Positions 44,051 to 56,157 of a stretch of DNA of 64,000 nucleotides are shown piece by piece. The DNA lies in NCBI GenBank assembly GCA_004369045.1, contig ML213503.1:2888287-2952286 (forward strand), written 5' to 3'. The position numbers and the translations under genes were made by a program. Each line of letters opens with the position of its first letter. Within the stretch, counting starts at the first letter, position 1. The notes under the pieces are model-generated. The model did no database searches. It saw only the letters and a program-made list of their open reading frames with translations, and was not told the DNA's origin. Source of the stretch: Heliocybe sulcata (taxonomy: Eukaryota; Basidiomycota; Agaricomycetes; Gloeophyllales; Gloeophyllaceae).

Positions 44051-46053
44051 TTACACAAGTTCCACACGATTCGCAGGGAAGACGCCTGTCCTCCCGTTGA
44101 CTTTCCCCTTCCACCTAGAGCATGCAGCAGTCAGCGCTATGTGATTATCCAAAGACGAAAGACGGTGCTCACCAGGTATCGGTGCTACCACTCTTCTCCA
44201 GAACCGTGATGACATCTCCCTGCTTAAACGAAAGGTCTCCCGACTAAGCAAAGTTCAGCAATTACCCATACCAAAACTAACAAGGATCAAAAACCGACCT
44301 GTACAGCATCAAAATCATACAACGCAATACACCTCCCAACACCCTCCTGCAAAGGCGTCGACAGCTCCGGCTTGACCCGCAAATGCCGTATAGGCTTATG
44401 CGACGGCGTCGACACGTTCAAATCATCCGATTGCAACGATGAATCCGACACATCCCGCCCTGCACTCGAATGCACCGACGCAAGCGCAAACGGATCCGAC
44501 TTTGACTGCGGACTATGCGTCTTCGCCAGCGGACTCGACCTCGGCGCCAAAGCAGACCCGGAGCTAAACGACCGCGCATGCGTCGTGAACTTCGACGGTG
44601 CGAAGTCCTTGTTGAAAGGGGAGTTGGGCTCGTACAAGTCATCTGCTGTCGTGGTGGACGTATGGTCTGGCGAGACCGTCAGATGGGGATGCTTCTTCTG
44701 GACCTTATCCTCAAGCGTGAAATCCGAGTCAAAGTGCGTGTCAAATTTAGAAGTAGGGTCGCTGTCCTCCCTCGCCCGGTGCCGGTACTCAGACTCTGGG
44801 GGTATCCCATCCATCTCGTCACTTCTCCTTGGGTCAATGTAGTCGTCGTGGAAGTCCGACGTGAAGTAGGACCCGCCGCTCTTCTTCCGGCCCCACGAAG
44901 CAGGAGGAAAAGGTGAGGAGGCACCCTTCTTCTTCTTCCCAAATGGCGAGAAGAGCCCCGATGGAGTCTCGTTCTTGGGGCTCTCCGTTCCACTGAAGGC
45001 GTAGGCGCCAGGCGAGGACGCTCCGTCATTGACCCATTTCCGCGTCCCAGGCAAGCCAGTACAGATTTCCAGTGTCTTGATAAGAGGCTGGGCCCACTCT
45101 GGTGGTGTGATAGCGCCGCTGAGCAGTTGCTTGACCGATACGTCTGATCGGTACGCCTGAGCGTTGGCGTCTTGCCTCTCGACGATGACGGAGCCTTCTA
45201 TTGAGACACCTCCGAATAACCCTTTCGTCTTGGAGTAAGAATATCTAGGCAAGATCGGCATTGGGGCGATCGAGTGTGTGCAGTGAAAGATTGGACTTAC
45301 ATCGCGGACATCTTGCCGCCCGTACTGAGAGACCCGGAGGCTTCGCCATTCCGACCCAAGGGTCCCACCGCAATACTCATATTGCCGCCCAGCGTCAGGG
45401 AGCCAGCAGCCATGAAAGATCGCTACACATGGCGGTCATCAGGCCTGTGCGGATGCGAGCGAGAATGAAGACTCACGATAGCCTTATCCGAAGGAACCGA
45501 GTGAGCGCTCTCAGAGACAATGAAGCAATGGTAGCCAGCTACTCACAGCTTTCGTATTCAGGACAATTAGGAAATCGGTCACTTCAGCACCGGCCTGACC
45601 GCCTACGCCTACGCCCGCCGTGCCGATCGCACTGGGTGCCGACCATGCTGAGGGTAAGAACTGTTAGACCGCCGATCCTCGCCAGCTCAGACAGGAGGCA
45701 CCCTCACTTCCATCATCCAACCTGGCGATTACGAGTCCACTTCCTGCACGCGCGGAGAACAGGAACCCGGCCTTGAATACCGTCAAGATGGCGAACCCCT
45801 TTGCGTTCTCAAGGACGCTGCGTGGTATAACCTATTATTGAGACATGCTCCGAGTCAACGACGTAGCGTTGTTAATTGCAGTACTGGACTTACCCCATCG
45901 AGTCCATTGTTACCACTGTCGACGAAGGACTTGACTGCGAGATCCGGTGATTAGGAGCAGCCGAAAGGTCCATTGCAGCAACCACTCACAGGTCTTTGCA
46001 GCCTTTTCGCATTCTTTCGGCAGAGGTTGTGGTAGAGGAGTATTGAGCTTCAT
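44051..46053 (-). CDS. YSC84: Ysc84/SH3YL1-type actin-binding protein with SH3 domain
   Basis: Works at cortical actin patches in endocytosis. It starts MKLNTPLPQPLPKECEKAAK; the SYLF (Ysc84) lipid/actin-binding domain follows over several exons with SFVDSGNNGLDG, VIPRSVLENAKGFAILTVFK, AGFLFSARAGSGLVIARLDD, GTAGVGVGGQAGAEVTDFLI and YSYSKTKGLFGGVSIEGSVI. A ~200-residue Ser/Pro-rich disordered linker (with KKKKGASSPFPPASWGRKK) leads to a C-terminal SH3 domain: CIALYDFDAVQ, DLSFKQGDVITVLEK, TWWKGKVNGRTGVFPANRVE. Domain order and spacing match yeast Lsb3/Ysc84. Gene complete. Confidence 0.93.
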
Positions 46054-47622
46054 AGAATTGAGCAGGTATCAGCAGGAAAGGACGATGGCCGCCGCAGCGC
46101 CCGTGTACATATATAATCAATGCGGCCACGGTTATAGCGAAACCCCGCTGACGTCATCCAGTCGGCAACTGTTCCGACGGTGAGTCCACGCTTCCCGACG
46201 CTTCGACGCGGCTTTGTTAACCGAACTTGCAATGAACATAAAAGCTCTCTAGTACGGTTTATTGGCTCTACAACGCACTGGAGAATATGCGTCCTATAAT
46301 CCAAGATATCCTGCAATTCTATATCGTACCACTTGGAGCACATGGGGCCAGAGTTCATTTCATGGCTTTCCCATGGGCGTTTTATCTGGGCCGATCTGAC
46401 GTGTGGATCAAATACTTACCGACATGTGAGACCCCTTGCTAGCGCTTTGCACTATGTTTAGGCAGGAAAAGATAGTATTGACGAGGTGAGGACTATGCGG
46501 GCAGCGCAGATCATTCTTGCGAAGTCTCAGTATATACACCGAGAGGTCAAGAGGTACCGGTCACCATTGCCCCTCCTTCATGTGACAGCTGGTCATTCTT
46601 TTGCTGGTGTATGGTTTGAATTGCATAACTGATTCGGTTTGCAGTCCTTGCCTGAACTTGACCTGGAACGGTACCACCTATGCGCCACAACTGCGCACGC
46701 GACTCTATCTTGATATGGATCTACTGTTTCCCAATATAGTTCTCCGTGCCACTTCCATGCTTCTTTCTTATTTTGCTTATGGCCATGGACATGTATGTCA
46801 CAGTTTGTCTTTTCCACACTTATAAGGCAGTTGAGATTTTATTTTTATGCTCCGTTTTTTCCCTCTCTTCCTCCCGCGTTGTGATGCACCGTTCTCTGAC
46901 TTAGCCTCAAAGGAAACCCTTGACTGTGAGCCTTGCGAGCACATCTGGGGTTTTCTGGAAAGCAAAAATGGCATAGGTAAATTCCATGAACATTTCTGCC
47001 AACCAAATATCCTCGAGCACTGACTTCTTCGCGGAATAGAGTGTATTCGCTACGTTATTTACCAGGATTTCGTAGTCATGGAACAGAGCGGGGCTCTTCC
47101 ACTACTCCAGCCAGCCGGTGCGTCATCTTATGCCAAAACTCGTGCAGCCGTATTCCTCAAATTCTCCGGTAAATAACAAAACACCAGTGGACTTCGGGCG
47201 GGACGGTGTCAGTTCGCGCGGCAGTGCGTAGCGAGATTTGACCACGTACTGTTCCGTAGCAGGTAAATGTGATCTTGATGGCTTGATCAGCTATTTACGT
47301 GCCTTTAGATGCATTGCTTCTCCGCTACGCTTCTCCTAACCGAAATAGCTCATCCCTTACCAGTTGCCTGAGTTCAGCTATTACATTCGCAACTCTAATG
47401 GACTTGCAATCTGCGTTAAGAGTGGCCTTCGCAGGAAAGCTGTGCGCGAAGCCCACGTGGAAGGCGCCCAAACGTAAAGTTGCCCTGGCGGTGGGTCCCG
47501 CGCGCTGCTAGACTCGTTGCCCGGAGACCGCCTTCCTACCACACGCTCGTTTGACTCGTTGCTTTCCTCTCCGCTTACGAGCCTCCCTGGCTTCCAACTC
47601 CGGCTCCCATTCGCCGCCACAC
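46054..47622. other. 1.6 kb without a gene
   Basis: Short frames only; contains the 5' flanks of YSC84 (minus) and of the membrane-protein gene (plus). Confidence 0.45.
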
Positions 47623-49740
47623 ATGAAGTGTTACGCGCATCTCGTTGTGCGCGCTGTATTCGGTCTAATATGGGCCGCCGCCAGTCTCCCATCCGACGCG
47701 CTGGCCGAGGTATTGCCATGGATGGACCAGGTATGATCGCAGTTTTATTTTGGTTTGCCGAGAGTGCGGTGTATGATGGGCATGAGCAGAGCTTCTTCTT
47801 TGATTGGGCACCGAGCTCGCAATCTGTGCCGATACCTACTGCTGGTAAGTGAGATGCTGGCGCGCAGAACGTGATGGTCTCTCGGCGCTAATCCGAAAAC
47901 AGAGCAATGCAGCACGATTTCGATTTCTTGGTCACGTACCGCCGGGGCGACAGGGTGCGTGCGGATCTTGAGGACATATGAAGATCATATCCTGACGTTA
48001 GGACCAGACCGAATCCGGTCGCTCCGTATTACCTGCAAGTGTATACAGAGTAAGGGCGCCCTTGTCATCCTCCAAATTGTTCCTCACTCATCCATTCACC
48101 CCCATACTTAGTACCTTTGTTGTACCACTCATCATCGATGCTGGGAGCGGTACATCATATGTGAGCATGGCTCTTATGCGACCGCGACGCGCACTTAACC
48201 GGCCACACAGGACTGGGTCGTCCCATTCATCCCCGGAACACAGGTGCGCACCAAACACCACCCATTGCCCATAGGCCATAGCCTGACTTCATCTCAATTC
48301 CACAGTTCCAAATATGCATGGTACGCATCACGACCTCCCAACCTTCCTCCCCCTAATCTCCAACCCAGTTTGCCTCTAACGGCGCAACAGGCGGCTGCCA
48401 AAGGATGTACACCGTCATTCCCACAACCAACACTGCTCTCGGCAACCCCCCTGTCTGCAGGAACCTCACCTACCCATTGGAGTCTCAAAACCTCGGTATC
48501 CAGGGCATCGTATCTACAGGTTCATTATCACAATCTGGCTGGGTCGACCAGGTCGGTATCTCGCGCTCTTCATCGTTAAGTGCCTAGAGTGATGGTTTTT
48601 GATTTTGTAGTGCAGCGACATCCAAATATCCGCCACAAACGGCACACCGCCCTACACCCTCACGGTACAGCAAAGTCTTCCCCTCGCGAAGAGAATGACT
48701 GACAGTGTATCGATCCCAGGTCGCACCAACGCTCCACCCTCCTGTCAATGTTACCTTCAACGGCTCTGCGCCCATAAACTGGACAGTCGCACTCGTACGT
48801 TTACCCGTGCCCTTATCATCGTCAGACGGTGTTCTAACATTGCTCAAGTCATGGGGCTCTCCATTTTTCCTCTCAGTGGTCGACTCCGCGGGCAACTTCT
48901 GGGCTAATGGCCCAATGCACAGTGGCGGTCCTGCTCCCAGCGCTTGTCTAGCTGCACTTGACAGTTCCAGGTACGTGATTCCAATTCCAGGACCATGTCA
49001 CCTGAATATAGATTGTTTGTTGCTGCGGTCTCAGCAACGGCACCGCTCCCAGGGGCTCAAAACACAGTATAGCGCCAGGTGTAGCTGCAGGATCGGCTGT
49101 CGGCGGTCTGGCGCTAGGCTGTCTTCTGGGTGCTCTTGGCGCTCTCCTACTTGCTCGGCGGAATGGAGGCTCGGACCGCATCATAGGACACCGCAAGAAC
49201 AGCTCCGACCTGGACGACAGTCTCCCCCACATGCCCGCGCATGCGGACCACTACAGCGCCGTCCCCTCCTCCGAGCCCTCCGGTCCACGTATGCCACGGA
49301 CGATGACGAGCAGCAGGACAATCGGCACCCTCCACAGCTTGCCATCGGACCAGTACCACGTCGAGCCGTTCATCATGCCCAACGAGGTGCCTCCAGCAGC
49401 CCCTACCCATGAACCGCGCAGCTCCAGCGCCTCCGCCTCTCGCTCGGAGTCGTCCCCGAACGGCAGCCGACCGAACGTGTACGTCGTGCATCACGACGCG
49501 GGGCGGCCGCCGGTGACCGTGTACGCGGATGACGGGACGCAGATCGTCGAGCTGCCGCCGCAGTATATGGACGAGAGGTCGGATGCGGGGAGGTCGGATA
49601 GGCGGCCGAGTACGGCCACGGGGTCGGCGGCGGCGTCTGGTTCGGAGGGGTTGTCGCTGGAGCAGCGGAGAATACCGGGGCAGGTGCCGACGAAACGAAA
49701 TCCGCGAAATCTACTGGATCCCAGCTCGGGTTCGCGGTAG
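47623..49740 (+). CDS. single-pass membrane protein with cysteine-containing ectodomain
   Basis: Type I membrane protein of a family common in Agaricomycetes; function unknown. A possible signal peptide MKCYAHLVVRAVFGLIWAAA starts at 47623; the exact start is uncertain. The ectodomain, spread over ~8 short exons that join in frame, includes EQCSTISISWSR, APYYLQVYT, DWVVPFIPGTQ-FQICM, GGCQRMYTVIPTTNTALGNP, CSDIQISATNGTPPYTLTV and PSACLAAL. Then a Gly/Ala membrane helix (AAGSAVGGLALGCLLGALGA) is followed by basic ARRN. The cytoplasmic tail of ~170 residues is Ser/Pro/Arg-rich (RSSSASASRSESSPNGSRPN) and ends GSR. The WSR and two Cys-framed Ig-like halves suggest a beta-sandwich, possibly a surface sensor; this is inference. 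Confidence 0.8.
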
Positions 49741-50018
49741 CATGCGATTGTATGCTTTCTGTACCCGCTTTCGTTTTCTTTTTTTCTGGGTCTAAGGACT
49801 CTTGCTGTTTGACGGGTAGCTATATCTATATCCTGCTGCTGAAATTTACCCTCCACATATGCTTGCTATCGGACACTTAGCCTTTCGCCTGCGGTTCTTA
49901 CGTCGTTCGCAATACACCTGCGATTAATGATATCATTACGATACCGTCGTCTGTACCTTAATACGAATCCGCGTCATGTAGCGTTGCTTTGATTTTTATT
50001 CCACCAAGAAGGCCTGTA

Positions 50019-51744
50019 TTAGGCCAAGGATGCTGAAAAGACTCCGATGGGACACGGCTTCCAGCTTTTGTCGACAATGCCCCATCCGCGAGGTAAGGAT
50101 GTATGCGAATCAACGGCGGCCTGCTCACTGGTCTCTTGCTGCTGCATTGACGGCGGCGAGGAAGCATCTGAGGGACTGGGGACATCCGCAAGCAGGGTGT
50201 TGAGGCGGTCGTTCATGATGTCCATGTCCATGTCTTGCCAGTGAGCCTGTGGGCGCATGTTAGACTAGTGCTATGACGTATGGACAATGGAGATATACCG
50301 AAGAGTGTACTATCTCGAGATTATGCAGGAAGAGGCCTCGGACTTCTTCGAGCCTCGAGTCGCCTTGGCAAAGCGCCTGCAGTAATGCAAGTGCTCTGGA
50401 CAGAGGATAAGTTGGGCGGCGAAAGGGAAGTGAGTATCCTCTCTTACGCTTTCCTCGAACCATGCCTCTCTTCCGTCGAGAGTCCCAAGTTCGTAATCAG
50501 AGTTGCGACTAGGTCTTCCTTCCTCTGGTCAGGAGTAATATCTTCGTCTCTTGGCTGGTTCTGTGTAAACCACGTAGCCCACCGTGCAAGATGCATGTGG
50601 TATGCTGTATCAGTGCTGCTTCCCTGCAGAGCCGGGCTTTCATCTGGAGGAGATGATAGTTGATTGACGATGCGGGAAGCTGCGAAGTCGTAGAATGTTG
50701 GGTGTAAAGCTTGGACATGCTTCAGAAGTGGCGACCAGATGTTGATGGCGGATGCGGGAGGCTTGAAGGAGTCGGATGGTAATGCCCGTTTTCTGTAGGC
50801 TCTGTTAGAACAGAAACTCTATGCGATGATTGCTATGACAGCCGCGCACCTTTTTGCAAGGGGCACTAGTCCCCCGGGAGCCACCAGGTCATCAAGCAGC
50901 CTTTCCAAGGCTCTCCGCTCTTTAGGATCCTCTTCGTCGTCTTCCGTGGCGTCGAATGAAGATTCGGATGTGCCCCAAGCAACCGCGTCGACGTTCTCTG
51001 CGAGCTTGGCTTCTGCTATCCACCGTTCCAAGTCCCTCAGCACTTTAGTGACATCTGCTTTGTAGCGCGTGGCAAGGGATGTGTCGCGGGTGATGGTTTT
51101 CAGTATTTTCTTATACTGCTTCAGGATGGGCCCAACGGGAGTCACAGGAGAGGACTCGAGCGGAGGGGTGGTGGAGGGGTTGAGTGTGGGCAGGAAGTAG
51201 TTGTTCAGGAGCCAGGACATAGACTTGCAACGATATTTCAGCCACATTGTGGCACAAATTAGTACCATCACGTACCTCCCTTGCAGCTTCCCTCAAAAGC
51301 TCAAGACTCGGCATATCCTCGTGGGTAGCCGCGTGTCTCAATTCCACCAACCAAGGAGGCAGTCCCAGTTGCTGAGCTATGGACGCAATGGATCTTGCAT
51401 ATGCACCAGACTGAAGCGGATCTACCAATCCGTTTACAAGGCGGATAACAGCGGCGGCATACATCTGTCGCAGTGCCATCCCATGCGACGCCGGCTGTTC
51501 AGTATCTTGATATAAGGCAGTCAAAATCGCCAAAGTAGATTCTAGGGCATGCGGGAGAGAAGTGATTGATTTCCATGCAGACAACTGTCAGGCGTAAGAT
51601 GCATTTCTGCAGAGGACATTGAGAGCTTACTCTCTGAATGGCGAGCCGCTTCGACTGTGAGTCGTTCTCATCGTCGTATATCCAGGAGCAGACTTGCTCG
51701 AGCTCTCCGATGCTTGCCCACGCGACGCGTCGAGGCAGGCGCAT
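50019..51744 (-). CDS. LAS1: pre-rRNA processing endoribonuclease Las1
   Basis: Las1, with the kinase Grc3, cuts ITS2 in pre-rRNA during 60S subunit maturation in the nucleus. It starts MRLPRRVAWASIGELEQVCS (ATG 51744). The N-terminal HEPN domain continues SWIYDDENDSQSKRLAIQR, LSAWKSITSLPHALESTLAI, MYAAAVIRLVNGLVDPLQ and LGLPPWLVELRHAATHEDMP, which contains the catalytic HEPN motif RHxxTH. LSWLLNNYFLPTL closes the domain. The C-terminal half is less conserved and acidic (SFDATEDDEEDPKERRALER) with WSPLLKHVQALHPTFYDFAA. The last exon ends KPCPIGVFSASLA. Several short introns. A start at 51765 is also open but would add only seven residues. Confidence 0.9.
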
Positions 51745-52064
51745 ATTCGAATGAATCGAGTGCACAACTTGAAAGATGCAGGCCGGTTACTTGCCATTTC
51801 TCCGACGTTCGATCACGTCCAGATTTGGCAAGGTCATATGATTCCATGTAAAATTTCCCACGCTAAACTTGCCGCCTTCTTCTCAATATTGATCTCAAAG
51901 CTATCTTCTCAATGGAAATCAAAGCTATGCATTTTTACCACGAACATACAATAGACCCTACGGGCGAACGATAGATAAAGCATAGCTAGCGAAATTCAGA
52001 TCAAACGCATAGATAATTCAGATCGGAAGAAACCATGAACCCAAATCGAAAGCACGACAATAAA

Positions 52065-54079
52065 TCAGCAATCCCAACCAACCACGAAATCATCCGAGCT
52101 CGTCTGCTTGGTAACTTTTACAACTTCGAAGACCTCCTGCTCGCCCTCGAGTTGCTCGACGACGGGCGGCGGGCACAAACCCGTATTGAACTCGTCGCGG
52201 AAAAGCATGTCGACGATGTTGCGCGCGGAGATGGTCTCGGTTTCCATCGTCGAGATGAACCTGGGCTAGACATTAGACAACAACAAAATGGGAGAGCGGA
52301 GCGTTGTGCGTACGGCTCGAATGCGTTCACGTAGTACAGCCCCTTCTCAAGCTTGATGGGCGGGAACCTGGTTGTAGGCGGCAGTTCGGGATACGCATCC
52401 CACTAAGAGCCACAGTCAGCCAGCATCACCGCATCCCCCATCAAGCTCTTACCTCTTTCCTATACACCCACCCAACCTGCCCCTCAAACATCTCCGCCAG
52501 CCACTCATCTTCCAGCCTCTCCTTCGAGAACACCTTCACCACCCACTCCCTCTCCCCATCCGGCACAGTCTCATCCACCAGCCCATGATACGTCAGCGAG
52601 TTGAACTCGGGCTCCTTCGCCACCCCCGCGCGCACGCCCTCGTATGTCGTCAGGATCGTGGTCGGCACCCGCGCAGTGTCCTTAAACCCGAAGTACGCGG
52701 GGGCAGGGTGCGGCGCGGTGGTAGTGAGCAGCGTGACGTGTAGGTGCACGTAGGGCTGCTTGGAGATCTGCAAGGAGAGGGAGGGCGGGGACAGGGAGAT
52801 GCCCGTGGAGTGGAAAGGCGCGGCGAGGATGACGCTGTTATATGCCGTTGGGCGGATTGAGGAGGAGGTGGTGAGATACCAGAGACCGTCCTTGTGCTCG
52901 AGGGTGTTGACCTACACGCGCGTTAGTCGTCTCGCGCTTCGACGAGGGAAGAACGATGCGTACGGTGGTGTTGAGGTGGACACGGGCTCTCGACTTCTTC
53001 AAGAAGTGCTCGAAGATTTGGAAGTTACCGTCCTTGACGCTCGACGCGCCATTAGCAGCCATAGAGCACGCGCTCTCGAGCGCATGTATACGGTCCAAGT
53101 TCTATTGCCTACGTCATCTCACGCTCTTGGATAAATTGATAGTTCAGAGGCATACCTGGCCATAATTCACTCGCGTAGCAGCCTCTATAATCTCGCGCGA
53201 AAACCTCCTCGACACCCCATGCACATCGAAATATTCCGCTCCAGTCCGGATGAGCATCTCCTGCCACTGGAACGCAGCCGTAAGCTCCGAGACGTTCTCG
53301 AACCTCGGGCTGTCGGGGTGGTACAGCGTGACAAAGCGGTCAAGCATGGATTGCACCCTGCAAAATGGCTTAGCAGAGGCTTTCACCATAGTATGAGGGT
53401 CTCGTACAATTTTTGCGAGTTCGTAGGCGACGAGTACCCGTACCGCCACAGCACCTTCAGGTTGTCCCACCAGCTGCTCCAGAAGCTCTTTCCTCCCCCG
53501 AGCTGCGGTACCAAAGTCACAAGACCGCAACTGCCCTAGTATGCATCCGTACTCACCGTCAGGACAAACTTTTCGCCATCCCAAATCCCAGTCTCATCGT
53601 CATCCTCCTCAAAATTATACCTCGTCAAATTAAACTCCTCCGCCGCCCGCCACAAATTCTTATTCGCCTTCACAAATATCGACGCGCCCAGCTCCACCGG
53701 CTTCAACTCCCTGTTCTCATACGGGTACACGACCGTACTCCCTACCGCAGCGGACCCACAGAATAATCATTGAATTAACACCCGAGCCCTGTGCAGCGTG
53801 CAGCTACTCACTACCACCTATATACCCCGCCGACTCATACACATCCACCTCAACCTCAACATCGCTCCTCTTCTTCGCCTTGGCTATCCAAAACGCCGCC
53901 GAGCTTCCCCCCGCACCCGCACCTACAATGGCCACCCGGTGCACCGCCGTCTCCGTGATCTCAAGCGCCGCGTTTTCATGGCCCGTCTTCAAGAAGGGCA
54001 GAAACGAAGACAGTTCGAAAGCATGAGCGGCAGAGGCGAAAAGCAAGCAGACGGAGAGGAGCTGCATCGGCGTGAACAT
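52065..54079 (-). CDS. prenylcysteine oxidase/lyase (farnesylcysteine lyase type)
   Basis: FAD enzyme that cleaves the thioether of prenylcysteines released from degraded prenylated proteins. A signal peptide (MFTPMQLLSVCLLFASAAHA) suggests a vacuolar, lysosome-like or secreted location. The FAD-binding Rossmann motif is VAIVGAGAGGSSAAFWIAKA, followed by VDVYESAGYIGG-RSTVVYPYENRE split by an intron. The family domain continues with VELGASIFVKANKNLWRAA, PRFENVSELTAAFQW, VSRRFSREIIEAATRVNYGQ, HALESACSMAANGASSVKDG, YNSVILAAPFHSTGISL and LYYVNAFEP-FISTMETETIS. The end ARNIVDMLFRDEFNT matches the family. About ten exons. A start at 54103 is open but only adds polar residues before the signal. Confidence 0.9.
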
Positions 54080-54356
54080 GCTGCCTGTCCGCGTCTGCGT
54101 CAACAGACGTTCGAGAATGCACGTCTAGCGGTGGCTGTGCAGCCTTCCTCAAACGGTACGTGCAGGACGGATGCATGCACAGCGCGTGTAGTCTGGTAAG
54201 GGGCGAAGAAATGGGAAATAGCGGGATTTGCACGCGGGACAAGTACTAGTACAAAGCAACTATACTGCGTCTACTATAAAATACATCTTAAAAGTCGTCT
54301 TTAACAGCCTCTACTTTTGCACCCACTATCTCATATATTCCATCAGAGTCCCGCAT

Positions 54357-56157
54357 TTACGACTCCCCATCCCTCTTCCCCTCCCCCTGCGACTTCTCCT
54401 GAATCGTCCCCAACGGCGCAACCCCGTCCGTCGGCTCCGTCTCCGTATGCCCATGCCGGTCGCCCGCCGCGAAGTGCGTCTCCGAATTAAACGTCTCGCC
54501 CGACGGCGAGAACTTCCGGCCCTGCGACCCCGCCGGCGCAGGCGTCCAGTCCGTAAAGTCACGGCGCACCTCAATATAATCATTCGCAAACTCGCCGATC
54601 TACATACCAACTCCATCATGAGCAGACTTGAAAAGAATGAGCAAGAGACTGCTGCACACCTCGGTCTCGTCCATCCCCAGCGCCTCCGCCTCCTCCCCGG
54701 CCCTCAGCGCCAACCCAGGCACCGAATCCACCGCCTTTGCGATCAACGCCGTCACCACGAACGTATACCCCACCGCCGCGCACACGTACGCAAACTGGAT
54801 GTAGAGCTGTTTCCAGTTATGGTCGAGCCACCCGCCCTGGATGGAGGTGTTGACGCCGTCGAGGGCGATCACGTCCGAGGTCGCAAAGAATGCATTGAAC
54901 AGCAGCCCGACGATCCCCCCGATCGCGTGCTCGGCGAAGAGATCGAGCGCGTCGTCGACGCGGAGGAAGAACTTGACTAGTGGTGAGTTAGCTACTTCGA
55001 AACCGGGGAGAGATAAGGGAGCGGCACTCACGCTTGGTAGCATAGTTCGACACAGCGCCAATGACGACGCCCATAACCATACTCGCCCAGATGGGGATGA
55101 ACCCGCTCGCAGGCGTCGCAGCCACCAGCCCCGCAATCGTCCCCGAACAAAATCCCACCATCGTCCACTTCCTCTCAATCCGCCAGTCCAGCACGCACCA
55201 CACCATCCCCGCCATCGCCGCCGCCAACATGCTATTCCACACCGCCGTGATCGCGCGCAGGTTCGCGCCGAACGCGGAGCCGCCGTTGAACCCCAGCCAG
55301 CCGAACCAGAGGATGAACGTCCCGAGGTTGACCATGCTCACGTTGTGCGGGCGGAAGTTCAGGAGCTCTTTTTCTTGGCGGCGGCCGAGGACCCAGGAGT
55401 AGGCGAGCCCGGCGACGCCCGAGCCGATCTCGACGGGTCCGCCGCCGGCGTAGTCGAGCACGCCCCAGGTGTAGCCCCAGCCGTTGGTGCTCCACGCCCA
55501 GCACGCAAGGGGACAATACACGAGGGTCATCCATATAAACGCAAAGACCATCGCCGGGAAAACGCGCCCGCGCTCCGCGAGCCCGCCCATGAGAATGCCG
55601 ATGGTGACGCACGCAAACTCCATCTGGTAGAACGAGTAGAGGAGCTCGGGGATGAGCGGGGAGCCGGGGGAGGGGTCGCCGCCGACCTTGCGGAGGCCAA
55701 AGTTGCGCAGGTTGCCGATGTAGCCGTTGGTGGCGGAGGAGGAGAAGGCGAGGGAGTAGCCCCAGAAGAACCATTGGAAGATGACGACGGCGTTGGCGGC
55801 GGAGACCGCCCAGATGAGGGAGAGGGCGGATTTGCGGCGGGCAAGGCCGGAGTAGAGGAAGGCTGGGGTCGGGTGAGGGGGAGGGCGGGAATGGGAGGAA
55901 AAGATGCTCACCTAGGCCTGGGACCATGAACATTACCATGGCGCCGGCGATGATGATGAAGGCGACATCGCCTACCTGGTAGCTGGAATAGGTTGGTTAA
56001 CCGGTTAGGACTTGTGAGGGCCAGAAAGTAAATCTACTCACTTTCCAAGATTCGAAGGATTCGCATCGCCTGCTATGGGTGTAAGCGATGCAGCAGACCC
56101 ACTACCAGTCCTGGACTCACGAGAGACAATGGCAGCTGTTCTTCGCAGACGGTCCAT
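54357..56157 (-). CDS. ammonium transporter, Mep1/Mep3 type
   Basis: AMT/MEP/Rh-family ammonium permease of the plasma membrane. It starts MDRLRRTAAIVSR (56157), then GDANPSNLGK and YQVGDVAFIIIAGAMVMFMV, and continues with helices through FFWGYSLAF, NLRNFGLRKVGGDPSPGSP, LYSFYQMEFACVTIGILMGG, GWGYTWGVLDYAGGGPVEIG and SMVNLGTFILWFGWLGFNGG. Of the twin-His pair in the pore, the first position is Glu (GGPVEIGSG instead of PVH); the second His is kept in LFAEHAIGGIVG. Glu there is known for yeast Mep1 and Mep3 but not Mep2, so this is a likely high-capacity, non-sensor permease. The cytoplasmic tail is charged. GATA-type sites lie upstream. Confidence 0.93.

Noticed and set aside
44372-45029. Plus- and minus-strand ORFs over the YSC84 linker
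   Set aside because: They are other-frame readings of the Ser/Arg-rich low-complexity linker.
54828-55939. Long plus-strand ORF (362 codons) and a second minus frame over the ammonium transporter
   Set aside because: Shadow frames produced by GC-rich third positions; the transporter frame carries all family motifs.
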